The notes beneath the pieces were generated by a model. The model had not been told where the DNA came from, ran no database searches, and saw only the letters and a list, made by a program, of their open reading frames with translations. Below, one piece after another: positions 8,642 to 16,115 of a stretch of DNA of 64,000 bases. Each line of letters opens with the position of its first letter. The first letter of the stretch is position 1. Made by a program: the position numbers and the translations under genes. Origin of the DNA: Sorangium cellulosum (lineage in GTDB: Bacteria; Myxococcota_A; Polyangia; Polyangiales; Polyangiaceae). The stretch spans positions 6,030,501 through 6,094,500 of the forward strand of contig NZ_CP012670.1 of NCBI RefSeq assembly GCF_004135735.1, written 5' to 3'.

Positions 8642-9899
8642 CAGGGTGGGCGCATCAAAACCGATGTAAAGACAACGACTTGGATTCGCTCGTGTCCGCC
8701 TGGTCGGATCTGGCGGCCGAACACAGCGACATGTCGTGTGGCAGAACTCGGAGCATGGCACCGTTCATCGAGCATTTCGCGTCGCTGCCCGACCCACGCG
8801 TGGTCGGTCGCTCCGATCACAAGCTGCTGGACATCATCGCCATCGCCATCCTCGGCACGATCTGCGGGGCGGAGGGCTGGGACGACTTCGCCGACTTCGG
8901 TGAGTGCAAGCACGGCTGGCTGAAGACGTTTCTGGACCTGCCGGCAGGCATCCCGAGCGCTGACACGTTCCGCCGGGTCCTGAGCGCGCTTGACCCCGAG
9001 GCGTTCAGCGCTTGCTTCGTGGCCTGGATGCAGGCGCTGGTCGACTCGCCCGACGGCAAGCTGGTGGCGATCGACGGCAAGACCGCCCGCCGATCGTTCG
9101 ACCGTGCTGCCGAGCGCTCGCCGCTGCACCTGGTCAGCGCCTGGGTTCATCAGAACCACCTGACGCTCGGTCAGGTGGCGACCGACCCCGAATCGAACGA
9201 GATCACGGCCATCCCGAAGCTGCTCGGTATGCTGAATCTTCGAGGTGCCACGGTGACCCTCGACGCCATGGGAACCCAGAAGGAGATTGCTCAGGGAATC
9301 GTCGACAAGGGAGCCGCCTATCTGCTCGCGCTCAAAGCGAACCAGACCAAGCTCTACGAGCAAGTCGCTCATGTCTTCTCCGAGGCCGGCACCGGCTTCT
9401 TTTCGCTCGTAAAGCACACGGTGCACGAGACGGTCGAAGAGAGACACGGGCGGCGTGAACGGCGGCGCGTGTGGACCACGACGGACCTGAGTCGGATCAC
9501 GGAGGCACCGAAGTGGCCGGGCCTGCGGAGCATCACGATGGTCGAACGGGAACGCCAGGTCGGCCCCGACGGTGAGATCACATCGGAGAGGCACTACTTT
9601 ATCAGCTCGAGCGCACGGACCGGAGCCAAAGCGATGGGATCATTGATTCGCGCGCACTGGTCGGTCGAGAATCGATGCCATTGGGTGCTCGATGTCGCAT
9701 TCCGCGAGGATGAAAGCCGCATTCGAGCCGGACAGGAGAACATCGGGTTGCTGCGCAAGATTGCGCTCAATCTCCTGAAGCAAGACCAGACCACCAAGCG
9801 TGGGATTGCCGCGAAACGCAAGAGAGCTGGATGGAACCACGACTACCTTCTGCGCGTCCTCTCCGGAACCATTCCTCCAGATTAGACGCGCCCGCCCTG
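8642..9899 (+). mobile_element. Complete ISAs1-family insertion sequence, 1258 bp
   Basis: The element is bounded by imperfect terminal inverted repeats: CAGGGTGGGCGCATC at 8642-8656, and the complement of CAGGGCGGGCGCGTC at 9885-9899 (13 of 15 bases match). The right repeat begins on the last base of the transposase stop codon. Perfect 10-bp direct repeats flank it. With an intact transposase it should be able to move. The perfect target duplication suggests a recent arrival compared with the decayed elements around it. Confidence 0.9.
8755..9885 (+). CDS. ISAs1-family transposase (DDE)
   Basis: The enzyme has 376 residues and catalyses cut-and-paste movement of its element. The N-terminus (FIEHFASLPDPR, then HKLLDIIAIAILGTICGAEG) and the catalytic core are typical of ISAs1/H-repeat transposases: LVAIDGKTARRS with the first Asp, VTLDAMGTQKEIA with the second Asp, and HWSVENRCHWVLDVAF with the downstream Glu region. 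The start at 8755 (ATG after CGGAG) is preferred. An in-frame ATG at 8731 would add eight residues. There are no frameshifts, and the length equals the family norm, so activity is likely. Confidence 0.92.
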   Translation: MAPFIEHFASLPDPRVVGRSDHKLLDIIAIAILGTICGAEGWDDFADFGECKHGWLKTFLDLPAGIPSADTFRRVLSALDPEAFSACFVAWMQALVDSPDGKLVAIDGKTARRSFDRAAERSPLHLVSAWVHQNHLTLGQVATDPESNEITAIPKLLGMLNLRGATVTLDAMGTQKEIAQGIVDKGAAYLLALKANQTKLYEQVAHVFSEAGTGFFSLVKHTVHETVEERHGRRERRRVWTTTDLSRITEAPKWPGLRSITMVERERQVGPDGEITSERHYFISSSARTGAKAMGSLIRAHWSVENRCHWVLDVAFREDESRIRAGQENIGLLRKIALNLLKQDQTTKRGIAAKRKRAGWNHDYLLRVLSGTIPPD

Positions 9900-9909
9900 C
9901 CCAGGACCC
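9900..9909. repeat. 10-bp target-site duplication, right copy
   Basis: CCCAGGACCC is identical to 8632-8641 and directly adjoins the right terminal repeat of the ISAs1 element. Confidence 0.9.
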
Positions 9910-10042
9910 CCGCCCCCACCGCTTTCGCGACGGTGAGCCCCCCGGCCTCCTCCGCCACGACGCTGATCTCGAAGAACGCCGAACGCACCCCCGCACGGCT
10001 CGCGAGGCTCAGCATCTCCGCGGCCGGGTCCCAAACGAGCCT
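9900..10042 (-). pseudogene. Fragment of the gene interrupted by the ISAs1 element
   Basis: The minus strand reads LVWDPAAEMLSLASRAG, then SAFFEISVVAEEAGGLTVAK and AVGAGVLG up to the target duplication. If the insertion is removed the frame continues for a few codons to a stop at 8613-8615. The upstream end is closed by a TGA, so this is the tail of an already truncated gene. The residues look genuinely coding but I cannot name the family. Confidence 0.35.
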
Positions 10043-10224
10043 TCATGATGCACCTCCGTTCTCGCCGCGGTTGGTGAACGCGCGCCGCCGCGGACGACGG
10101 CGCTCAGTCCGCCGGCGCGCTCCAGTTTGGGGCGGTCGCCGGCGAGGCCGTACATGGTCTTTGCGCACCTGCTTCGTAAGCGCTGCGCGAAGCGCCGTCT
10201 CACCCCGGCCACGCTGTCCAGTTC

Positions 10225-10548
10225 ATGATGGCGAGCATGACAAGGACGAAGGCGACTGAAGTGATGTGGTCCGAGCGCGTTCGGGCGTGGCGCGAGAGTG
10301 GTGAAACGGCGGAGGAGTTCGCTCGGAGCCGCGGATTTGCGGCCTCGACGCTGCACGGCTGGTCGAGCCGGCTGTCGCGGACCGAGCGGCCGCGCTTTCT
10401 GCGGCTGGTACCGAAGGCGCCCGCCGTGACGAGCAGCGCTCCGGAGCTCGTGGTCGAGGTCGGCGGCGCGCGGGTGCGCGTCGCCGCGGGGTTCGACCCC
10501 GCGCTGCTGGCCGACGTGGTTCGCGCCCTCGGCGGAGGCGCGCGATGA
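10225..10548 (+). CDS. tnpA: IS66 accessory protein TnpA (helix-turn-helix)
   Basis: The protein has 107 residues. The N-terminal helix-turn-helix (WSERVRAWRESGETAEEFAR, then GFAASTLHGWSSRL) and the C-terminal EVGGARVRVAAGFD with VVRALG are characteristic of IS66 OrfA. It is one of the accessory proteins needed with TnpB and TnpC for transposition. Its stop overlaps the tnpB start (ATGA), indicating translational coupling. It is probably without function here, as tnpC is lost. Confidence 0.88.
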   Translation: MMASMTRTKATEVMWSERVRAWRESGETAEEFARSRGFAASTLHGWSSRLSRTERPRFLRLVPKAPAVTSSAPELVVEVGGARVRVAAGFDPALLADVVRALGGGAR

Positions 10549-10901
10549 TCCCGGCCGGCGTGCAGGTGTTCGTGGCGCTGGAGCCGGTGGACATGCGCTA
10601 CGGCTTCGAGCGGCTCTCGGGTCTGATCCGCGAGCGTGTGGGGTACGAGGCGCGCTGCGGGGCGCTGTTCGCGTTCATCGGCAAGCGGCGGACCAGCATC
10701 AAGATCCTCTTCTTCGACGGCAGCGGACTCTGCCTGTTTTCAAAACGCCTTGATCGCGGGGCGTTCGTGCTGCCCGATCCTCCGACCGAGGGCGCCACGC
10801 ACGTCGAGGTGGACGACGCGACGCTCGAGACGCTGCTCGACGGAATCGAGATCGCGCCGACGTCGAAACCGCGAAAACGCGCACCGCGCCGCATCCACTG
10901 A
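10545..10901 (+). CDS. tnpB: IS66 accessory protein TnpB
   Basis: The protein has 118 residues and is the classic IS66 Orf2: VQVFVALEPVDMRYGFERLS, then GALFAFIGKRRTSIKILFFD, then SGLCLFSKRLDRGAFVLPDP. It is full length. The ATG overlaps the tnpA stop by four bases. Its role in transposition is accessory and poorly defined. It is orphaned here by loss of tnpC. Confidence 0.92.
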   Translation: MIPAGVQVFVALEPVDMRYGFERLSGLIRERVGYEARCGALFAFIGKRRTSIKILFFDGSGLCLFSKRLDRGAFVLPDPPTEGATHVEVDDATLETLLDGIEIAPTSKPRKRAPRRIH

Positions 10902-10951
10902 GCCGTACGAATTCGCTCGACAAGTACACTCGGCTTACGTAGAGCGGCGTC

Positions 10952-11008
10952 GTGCACGACGCCGCCGACAAGCCGACGCCGACGCCCGAGCAGCAGCGCA
11001 TCGCGCAG
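10952..11008 (+). pseudogene. tnpC: IS66 transposase tnpC, first codons only
   Basis: GTG at 10,952 opens VHDAADKPTPTPEQQRIAQL, resembling the N-terminal leucine-rich start of IS66 transposases. The frame then crosses the joint with the reverse-transcriptase fragment and loses similarity. About 97% of the expected protein is absent. Confidence 0.45.
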
Positions 11009-11009
11009 C

Positions 11010-11452
11010 TCGGCCTGATGCGCCGAACGCCCCGGCCGCGCTCCGTAGGAGCTGCCCGAGAAATCGGCTTCGAAGATCGGCTCCAAGATCAGCCGCAGGG
11101 CACCTTGAACTACGCGATCGCGAACCGCGGGGATCGAGATCACGCGCACCTTGCCGCCTTCCTTCGGAATCTCTCTTCGTCGATACGCTCGCGGCCGATA
11201 CGTTCCGCTCCGCAGTTCGGAGGCGAGTTGTTTCAAAAACTCGCCGCGTCCTGCGGCCTCGATCGACGCGAACGTCTCGCCGTCGCTGCCTGGGGCGCCG
11301 CCTTTGCGCTTCGCCTCCAGGTAAGCGGTTTCGAGCGTGTCGTGCTTCACGAGGTGGACGTACATGCCCCAGAAGCGGTGCGCAGGGGCGGATTTCGCCC
11401 GATGGCCTATCTTCGCTTGAAGCTCCTGCAGACTGATGGTGGGCTTTATCAT
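11010..11452 (-). pseudogene. Group II intron reverse transcriptase/maturase, N-terminal fragment
   Basis: ATG at 11,452 starts MIKPTISLQELQAKIGHRAK. It continues with RFWGMYVHLVKHDTLETAYL, then GAPGSDGETFASIEAAGRGE, then KVRVISIPAVRDRVVQGALR and LILEPIFEADF, up to YGARPGRSAHQA. This is the RT-0 to RT-2/3 part of bacterial group II intron proteins (LtrA type). About 145 of more than 400 residues are present. The catalytic YADD box, maturase domain and intron RNA domains V/VI are missing. The 3' end is fused to the IS66 remnant. It is inactive. Confidence 0.85.
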
Positions 11453-11493
11453 CCCGCTCCCGCCTTGCTCCTTGCTCCGACCCCGAGGCCTAC

Positions 11494-11670
11494 ATGGCCG
11501 ACGTCATCCGCGTGATGCCCTACTGGCCGCGGGACCGCTACCTCGAGCTCGCCCCCAGGTACTGGGCGCGCACCCGCGCCCGGCTCGTCGCCGACGAGAT
11601 GAAGCTCGCCCTCGGGCCGATCACCGTGCCCCCTCCGCTTCCCGCGGAAGAGCAGCGCGCGCCGAGCTGA
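11494..11670 (+). CDS. Small protein of unknown function, 58 residues
   Basis: ATG at 11,494 to TGA at 11,670 encodes MADVIRVMPYWPRDRYLELA, then YWARTRARLVADEMKLALGP and a Pro-rich tail. Amino-acid composition and codon third positions look coding. It directly precedes the sigma-region-4-like frame, which has no ordinary start codon. The two may be one gene split by a frameshift, or an overlapping pair. There is no known family. Confidence 0.45.
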   Translation: MADVIRVMPYWPRDRYLELAPRYWARTRARLVADEMKLALGPITVPPPLPAEEQRAPS

Positions 11671-11695
11671 CCAAGCCGGTTTCATCGCCCCCATC

Positions 11696-11983
11696 CTGCA
11701 CCAGCTGACCGAGTTTGGGGCCGACGGCGCTTCATGCAGCGCTTACGCCGCCCCCTCTCCCGAGGCCCGCCTCGTCGCCCGCGGCCTCCTCCGCGCCTTC
11801 CACCGTCTCCGCCCCGAGCTGCGCGAGATCCTGTCGCTCGCCGCCACCGGCCTTTCCTCGCTCGAGATCGCCGCCTCCCTCTCGCTCCCGCGCCCCACGG
11901 TCGCCACCCGCCTCCGCCTCGCGCGCCGCCTCTTCGCCCGCGCCCTCACCCGCTCTCGGAGGTGGTCCCGATGCGCCCGATGA
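11696..11983 (+). CDS. Sigma-70 region 4-like helix-turn-helix protein without a normal start
   Basis: The frame open from 11,603 to 11,983 encodes a clear region-4-type domain: EARLVARGLLRAFHRLRPEL, then ATGLSSLEIAASLSLPRPTV and LRLARRLFARAL. This is the helix-turn-helix that extracytoplasmic sigma factors use to bind -35 boxes. No ATG, GTG or TTG exists in the open stretch. The CTG at 11,696 is the only plausible start, unless the gene is frameshifted from the small ORF at 11,494. Region 2 is absent, so it is not a complete sigma factor. Its last 13 bases overlap the RadC-like gene. Confidence 0.5.
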   Translation: MHQLTEFGADGASCSAYAAPSPEARLVARGLLRAFHRLRPELREILSLAATGLSSLEIAASLSLPRPTVATRLRLARRLFARALTRSRRWSRCAR

Positions 11984-12606
11984 GCCGCGCCCCCGTCGAC
12001 GCCCCCGCCGAGACGGCGGCCGAGCTGCCGACCGCGACCGACGCCGCCCTCCTCGAGATGGTGCTCGGCCTGCCCGGCGTCGGCCCGCGCATCCTCGGCA
12101 CGGCCGCTCTCCCCTCGCTCGATCGCCTCTCGCCCGCGGCGCTCGCCGAGCGCACCCGGATCGCGCTCGGCGACGCCACCCGGCTCGCCGCCGCCTTCGA
12201 GCTCGGCCGCCGCACCCACGCCGCCCGCGCGCGCCGGGGCGCGCTCCTCACCGACGCCGCCCGCGTGGCGCGGTACTTCGGCCCGAGGCTCGCCTCCCTG
12301 ATCCACGAGGAGCTCTGGAGCGCCGCCCTCGACACCCACGGCCGCGTCCGCGAGGCGCGCCTGCTCGCCCGCGGCATCGACGACGGCCTCTACGTCGGCG
12401 CCGCCACCGTCCTGCGCACCGCGCTGGACATGGCCGCCCTCAGCTTCGTCCTCGCCCACAACCACCCAAGCGGCGACCCCACGCCCACCCCCGAGGACGA
12501 GGAGATGACCCTGGCGCTGCGCCACCTCGCCTCCGAGCTCAACGTCCCGCTCGAGGCCCACGTCATCGTCACGCCCAGCGGCCGCTACGCCGCCGTCCAC
12601 GAGTAG
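11971..12606 (+). CDS. RadC-like JAB/MPN domain protein
   Basis: The protein has 211 residues. ATG at 11,971 follows GGAGGTGG. The N-terminal helical part (LLEMVLGLPGVGPRIL) is followed by a JAB1/MPN-type domain with the metal-binding signature HNHPSGDPTPTPED in the last third. RadC proteins were long linked to DNA repair, but their function is unresolved, and many copies sit in mobile or defence regions. This is the only complete copy of its subgroup. Fragments of a close paralogue occur at 13,685-14,112 and 16,330-16,579, and a divergent member at 22,061-22,681. It is translationally overlapped with the preceding HTH frame. Confidence 0.82.
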   Translation: MRPMSRAPVDAPAETAAELPTATDAALLEMVLGLPGVGPRILGTAALPSLDRLSPAALAERTRIALGDATRLAAAFELGRRTHAARARRGALLTDAARVARYFGPRLASLIHEELWSAALDTHGRVREARLLARGIDDGLYVGAATVLRTALDMAALSFVLAHNHPSGDPTPTPEDEEMTLALRHLASELNVPLEAHVIVTPSGRYAAVHE

Positions 12607-12805
12607 CCCCTCGCCGGGCGGAGCACCCCGCCGCCGGCGCGCTGCGCCCCTGTGCATCCAGCCGCCGTCCCCAGCGCACCGCCCCGGCCGGCAGCCCCGC
12701 CGCGCGTTCGCCCTCGTCATCGCGGTTGGCGGGGAGGAGCGGGGGGGCTCCTCGTGCTAGGCTCGACGGCGAAGCGGGCTTGCTTCCCGCGTCCACCCCA
12801 GCGCG

Positions 12806-13210
12806 ATGTCGACCGCCACCGTCACCCTCGCTCTCCCCGAAGCGCTCTACCAGCGGCTGAGGGGGACTGCGCTCGCGACCCGACAGCCGCTCGAATCCGT
12901 GATGCTGCGGGCGCTGAGCCTCGGCAGCCCTCCCGCCTGGGACGACGCGCCCCCGGAGTTCCAGGTCGACCTCGCCTGCCTGGACAAGATGGACGACCAG
13001 GCGCTCTGGCAAATCGCAAAGAGCCACAGGTCCGAAGCAGAGCTCGCGCGCTACGACGAGGTGCTCGAACGGAATGCCCAGGGGCTCCTCACGCCGGCGG
13101 AGCGCATCGAGCTCGAGCGTCTTCGCCACGAGAGCGACCTGTTCATGCTCCGCAAGGCGCACGCTGCGGCGCTCCTGCGATGGCGCGGGCACGCGGTCGC
13201 CTCTCCGTAG
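12806..13210 (+). CDS. Small helical protein, possible antidote/partner of the HNH enzyme
   Basis: The protein has 134 residues. It begins with a beta strand plus helix of ribbon-helix-helix type (TVTLALPEALYQRLRG), then a mid-section rich in Asp/Glu and a C-terminal helical tail (LERLRHESDLFMLRKAHAAA). Similar small proteins are frequent in cyanobacteria and myxobacteria, often beside toxin-like nucleases. It is followed 34 bp downstream by an HNH endonuclease, so a paired role is plausible but unproven. A 70-bp copy of its tail lies at 15,007-15,076. Confidence 0.5.
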   Translation: MSTATVTLALPEALYQRLRGTALATRQPLESVMLRALSLGSPPAWDDAPPEFQVDLACLDKMDDQALWQIAKSHRSEAELARYDEVLERNAQGLLTPAERIELERLRHESDLFMLRKAHAAALLRWRGHAVASP

Positions 13211-13244
13211 CGCGCGCCCTCGACGAGCTGAAAGACGGACTGCG

Positions 13245-13667
13245 GTGTCAGCCTACATCTCCGAACTGCTCCGTTCTCGTATCGAGGAGGCCGATCGGCG
13301 CCGCTGTCGATACTGCCTGACGAGCGAAGCCAATAGCGGGATTCCCCTGACCTGCGATCACATCACGCCGGTCTCGAAGGGCGGGCCGACCTCGTTCGAG
13401 AACGTATGCCTCGCATGCCGCCCCTGTAATGAGTTCAAGGCAGGCGCCACGGAGTCGGTCGACCCGCTGACGGGAGACGTCGTGCCGCTCTTCAACCCGC
13501 GCTTCCATCGCTGGAGCGATCACTTCACGTGGAGCGTCGACGCAACCAGGGTCGAGGGCGTGACGCCGTCGGGTAGAGCGACGGTCATCGCGCTCCGGAT
13601 GAACCGCCCGACGATCGTCGCCGCACGTCGGCGCTGGGCCGAGGTGGGCTGGCACCCGCCCGCCTAG
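13245..13667 (+). CDS. HNH endonuclease
   Basis: GTG at 13,245 gives a 140-residue protein. It has two Cys-x2-Cys knuckles (CRYCLTSEAN and CLACRPCNEFKAG) enclosing the HNH core CDHITPVSKGG and FENVCLACRPCN. This is the standard McrA/HNH zinc-binding nuclease fold that nicks or cuts DNA. All key His, Asn and Cys residues are present and the length is normal. The small protein at 12,806 precedes it in the same direction. It could act in defence, as a toxin, or as a leftover homing-type enzyme. Confidence 0.82.
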   Translation: MSAYISELLRSRIEEADRRRCRYCLTSEANSGIPLTCDHITPVSKGGPTSFENVCLACRPCNEFKAGATESVDPLTGDVVPLFNPRFHRWSDHFTWSVDATRVEGVTPSGRATVIALRMNRPTIVAARRRWAEVGWHPPA

Positions 13668-13684
13668 CGCTGGCTACCCCTTCG

Positions 13685-14112
13685 TCGAGATGGTGCTCGG
13701 CCTGCCCGGCATCGGCCCGCGCATCCTCGGTACGGCCACCCTCCCCTCCCTCGGCCGCCTCTCTCCCGCGGCCCTCGCCGAGCGCACCCAGATCGCCCTC
13801 TTCGACGCGACCCGGCTCGCCGCCGCCTTCGAGCTCGGCCGCCGCACCCACGCCGCCCGCGCGCGCCGGGGCGCGCTCCTCACCCACGCCGCCCGCGTGG
13901 CGCGGTACTTCGACCCGAGGCTCGCCTCCCTGGTCCACGAGGAGCTCTGGATCGCCGCCCTCGACACCCACGGCCGCGTCCGCGAGACGCGCCTGCTCGC
14001 CCGCGGCATCGACGACGGCCTCTACGTCGGCGCCGCCGCCGTCCTGCGCACCGCGCTGGACATGGCCGCCCTCAGCTTCGTCCTCGCCCACAACCACCCA
14101 AGCGGCGACCCC
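13685..14112 (+). pseudogene. RadC-like paralogue, 5' fragment
   Basis: The sequence is closely similar at DNA and protein level to 12,050-12,475. It lacks the first codons and stops being similar right after HNHPSGDP, where IS91 remnant copy 2 begins. Substitutions relative to the full copy include HAARVARYFDPRLASLVHEE. Without the rest of the metal site it cannot be functional. The complementary 3' piece, with about 24 bp of overlap, is on the minus strand at 16,579. Confidence 0.8.
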
Positions 14113-15003
14113 TCGCCGCGGCGACACGCGCCGGCGGGCTCAACGCCGCGGCGAGGGAGGCGCTCTTGCGCTACGTCCTGCGGCCTCCGATCGCGCAGGA
14201 GCGCGTCGCGCCGCAACAGGACGGCTTGGTGCGGCTGTCGCTCAAGCGCGCCTTTGCCGACGGGACCGTCGCGGCCTCTATGGATCCGCTCTCGCTGCTT
14301 TGCCGGCTCGCGACCAGCGTCCCGCCCCCGCGCTTCCACACCGTGAAGTACGCGGGGGTGCTCGCATCTGCGAGCCGCCCACGTCGGCGCGCCAGCGCAT
14401 CGGACCGCGCCCTGCGAAGCCGCGACAGCCCGCGAAGGCCGACGACGAGCCCGCTCCCGAACGCAAGCGGGGCGGCTATCGGGCGGTCGACAAACCGCGC
14501 CGAGCTTCTGCGCCGCACGTTTGCGATCGATGTCCTCGAGTGCCCGGTCTGCAAGGGCAGGATGAAGCTCGTCGCCCTGCTCACCGAGCCGAGCAGCATC
14601 GCCCGCTTCCTCACCGCGCTCGGCGAGCCGACCGACGTTCCAGGCCGCTCCCCCAGCGCCGACGCGGCGGCCGCCGTACTGGGGGTTCGGGGCGCAGGGC
14701 GCCGTAGGCGACCCGGAGCCCCGAGCGTTGAAGAACACCGTCCTGCGCCGCAAGGCGCTCGGGGACGCCGCGTAGCCGCAAGAACATCCCGGGCCAGACC
14801 AACGCCCGGAGGGCGACGTGTGCCCGCGGCACGCCAATGCGCCCCTCTGCGCGCTCGGCGCCGCGCGGGGCCCACTCTTTCGACCCATGAACGACGCGTC
14901 GCGACGCTCGCGGTCCCGCCACTTCGGTTCGCCGCGCCACAGTTCTTCGCGCAGCGATCCGGCTTCTTTTACCTACGCGCCCGGCTTCTTTTACCTACGC
15001 GCC
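14113..15003 (+). mobile_element. IS91-type transposase remnant, copy 2
   Basis: This copy is inverted relative to copy 1 (4,412-5,112) and extends further at the 5' side. It shows GGLNAAAREALLRYVLRPPI, then SLKRAFADGTVAASMDPLSL, then LECPVCKGRMKLVALLTEPS. After LGEPTDVPG the family sequence continues in another frame as RRPPYWGFGAQGAV and ends at VLRRKALGDAA plus a stop near 14,775. The frameshift is the same as in copy 1. A segment of about 50 bp near 14,685-14,735 is absent from copy 1. The 3' end carries a tandem 22-bp duplication. Inactive. Confidence 0.82.
14960..15003 (+). repeat. Tandem 22-bp duplication at the end of IS91 copy 2
   Basis: Units 14,960-14,981 and 14,982-15,003 are identical and begin CGGCTTCTTTTACC. 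Copy 1 has the same sequence only once, at its outer end (about 4,412-4,433). The repeat therefore sits at an element terminus. Confidence 0.8.
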
Positions 15004-15006
15004 GGG

Positions 15007-15076
15007 GTGCCCGCGCCATCGCAGGAGCGCCGCAGCGTGCGCCTTGCGGAGCATGAAGAGGTCGTTCTCGTGGCGA
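15007..15076 (-). pseudogene. 3' tail duplicate of the small helical protein gene
   Basis: About 70 bp on the minus strand (HENDLFMLRKAHAAALLRWRG) nearly match 13,127-13,192, the last codons of the 134-residue gene. No upstream part is present. It abuts the IS91 end on one side and the Uma2 gene on the other. Confidence 0.7.
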
Positions 15077-15080
15077 CCCG

Positions 15081-15686
15081 CTATCTGATCCAGATCGCCG
15101 CCAGATCGAGCTCCACCGCGTCGAACGGCTCGGCCCTCACCTTCGCGTTTTCTTCGTAGGTCTCGAGCAGCACCCACCGCCCGCCCTCGAGGTGGTACAC
15201 CTCGAGCGTCCGCAGCAAGGGGCTGAGCAACCAGACGTGCCCCACGCCTTCGCGCCGGTAGATCCGCATCTTCTTGCCCCGGTCGACGCGCTCGGTACGC
15301 GGCGAGATCACCTCGCACACCCAGTCCGGAGGGACGTCGTAGTGCGCCGGCGTGTCCTCGTCCCCGAGGGCGTCCGGCATGCGCTCCCGCTTCCATCCTG
15401 CGAGGTCGGGCACCACCTTGTCGGGCCGCGGCCCGAGGTGGAGCTCCGGCTCATCCAGGAGCACCCAGCCGCCGGGCCCGCCATCGCCCAGGTCGAAGGC
15501 GCCGCCGAGCTTCATCGTGAGGCGCGATGCGCTCCGCGTGTGGGGGCGGCCGGGCCGCGGAAAGGTGAAGAGCTCCCCGTCGAGGATCTCTGCCACTTGT
15601 TCGGGCGGCACCGCCTCGAAGGCTGCCTCGACCTCCGGTGCGTTGCGATCGGGCTCCAGGTTGCGCGGCAGCACGCCGGTGCTCAT
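15081..15686 (-). CDS. Uma2-family (DUF820) PD-(D/E)xK endonuclease
   Basis: The protein has 201 residues. The fold is recognisable from the LDEPELHLGPRPDKVVPDLA block, followed by WVCEVISPRTE and GKKMRIYRREGVGHVWLL. These give the Asp, Glu and Lys of the restriction-endonuclease-like site. Uma2 proteins are abundant in cyanobacteria and myxobacteria. Their role is uncertain, with a nuclease linked to mobile DNA suspected. ATG at 15,686 is preferred over an in-frame alternative at 15,701 because family members begin close to it. It is complete. Confidence 0.85.
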   Translation of the reverse strand: MSTGVLPRNLEPDRNAPEVEAAFEAVPPEQVAEILDGELFTFPRPGRPHTRSASRLTMKLGGAFDLGDGGPGGWVLLDEPELHLGPRPDKVVPDLAGWKRERMPDALGDEDTPAHYDVPPDWVCEVISPRTERVDRGKKMRIYRREGVGHVWLLSPLLRTLEVYHLEGGRWVLLETYEENAKVRAEPFDAVELDLAAIWIR

Positions 15687-15878
15687 GGCCGACCCTACCA
15701 CGGGAGCGTGGTCCCAGCCGGGGCGAGCGCCTGTTCCCGCGCCGTCCGAGGTCGTGCGCCCGGCTCACGATGCCGGGCCCCCGGTGCGGACGCCCCAACG
15801 TGCCGGCGGTCGCCGGGCGGCGCGTGGGTGCGGGTCGACCGGGGCGCGGTGCCCTGGGTTGGGTTCCGCGGTGGCTCC

Positions 15879-16115
15879 ATGGCTTCCTACGACGTCCGCC
15901 CTGTGGATCCGGCCGTGTACGACGAGGCACACCAGCGGTGCACCGATCGCCTGCTCTCTTCCGGCGTCCTCTTCGATGCCCTGCACCTCGTGGCTGCCGA
16001 GCATGCCGGCGCGGATGCGCTCGCGACGTTCAACGGTTCCGACTTCCTCCGGCTTACCGCTCCGACCTCGCCGCGCATCGTGATCCCTCCGGATCCACCC
16101 GCGGTCACTCTTTGA
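15879..16115 (+). pseudogene. PIN-domain (VapC-like) protein, C-terminal part
   Basis: From ATG at 15,879 the 78-residue frame ends like a PIN-domain ribonuclease: VLFDALHLVAAEHAGADALA, then TFNGSDFLRL and a Pro-rich end. The invariant Asp of the last PIN motif is in FDALH. The N-terminal half with the first catalytic Asp is missing, and nothing resembling it precedes. No antitoxin is present. Confidence 0.55.

Larger units (their letters stand above)
10176..11008 (+). mobile_element. IS66-family element, left part only
   Basis: The left end begins with GTAAGCG, the usual IS66 terminus, at 10,176. It carries tnpA and tnpB intact, followed by only the first codons of tnpC (from GTG at 10,952). 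The sequence then switches to a reverse-transcriptase fragment on the other strand near 11,008. The DDE transposase TnpC and the right terminus are missing, so the element is immobile. Confidence 0.75.

Noticed and set aside
10929..10936. Right terminal repeat of the IS66 element (CGGCTTAC)
   Set aside because: It would fall between tnpB and the start of tnpC, so it cannot be the element end. The match is short.
11010..11452. A complete group II intron
   Set aside because: The maturase frame stops before the YADD motif, and no domain V-like RNA hairpin follows.
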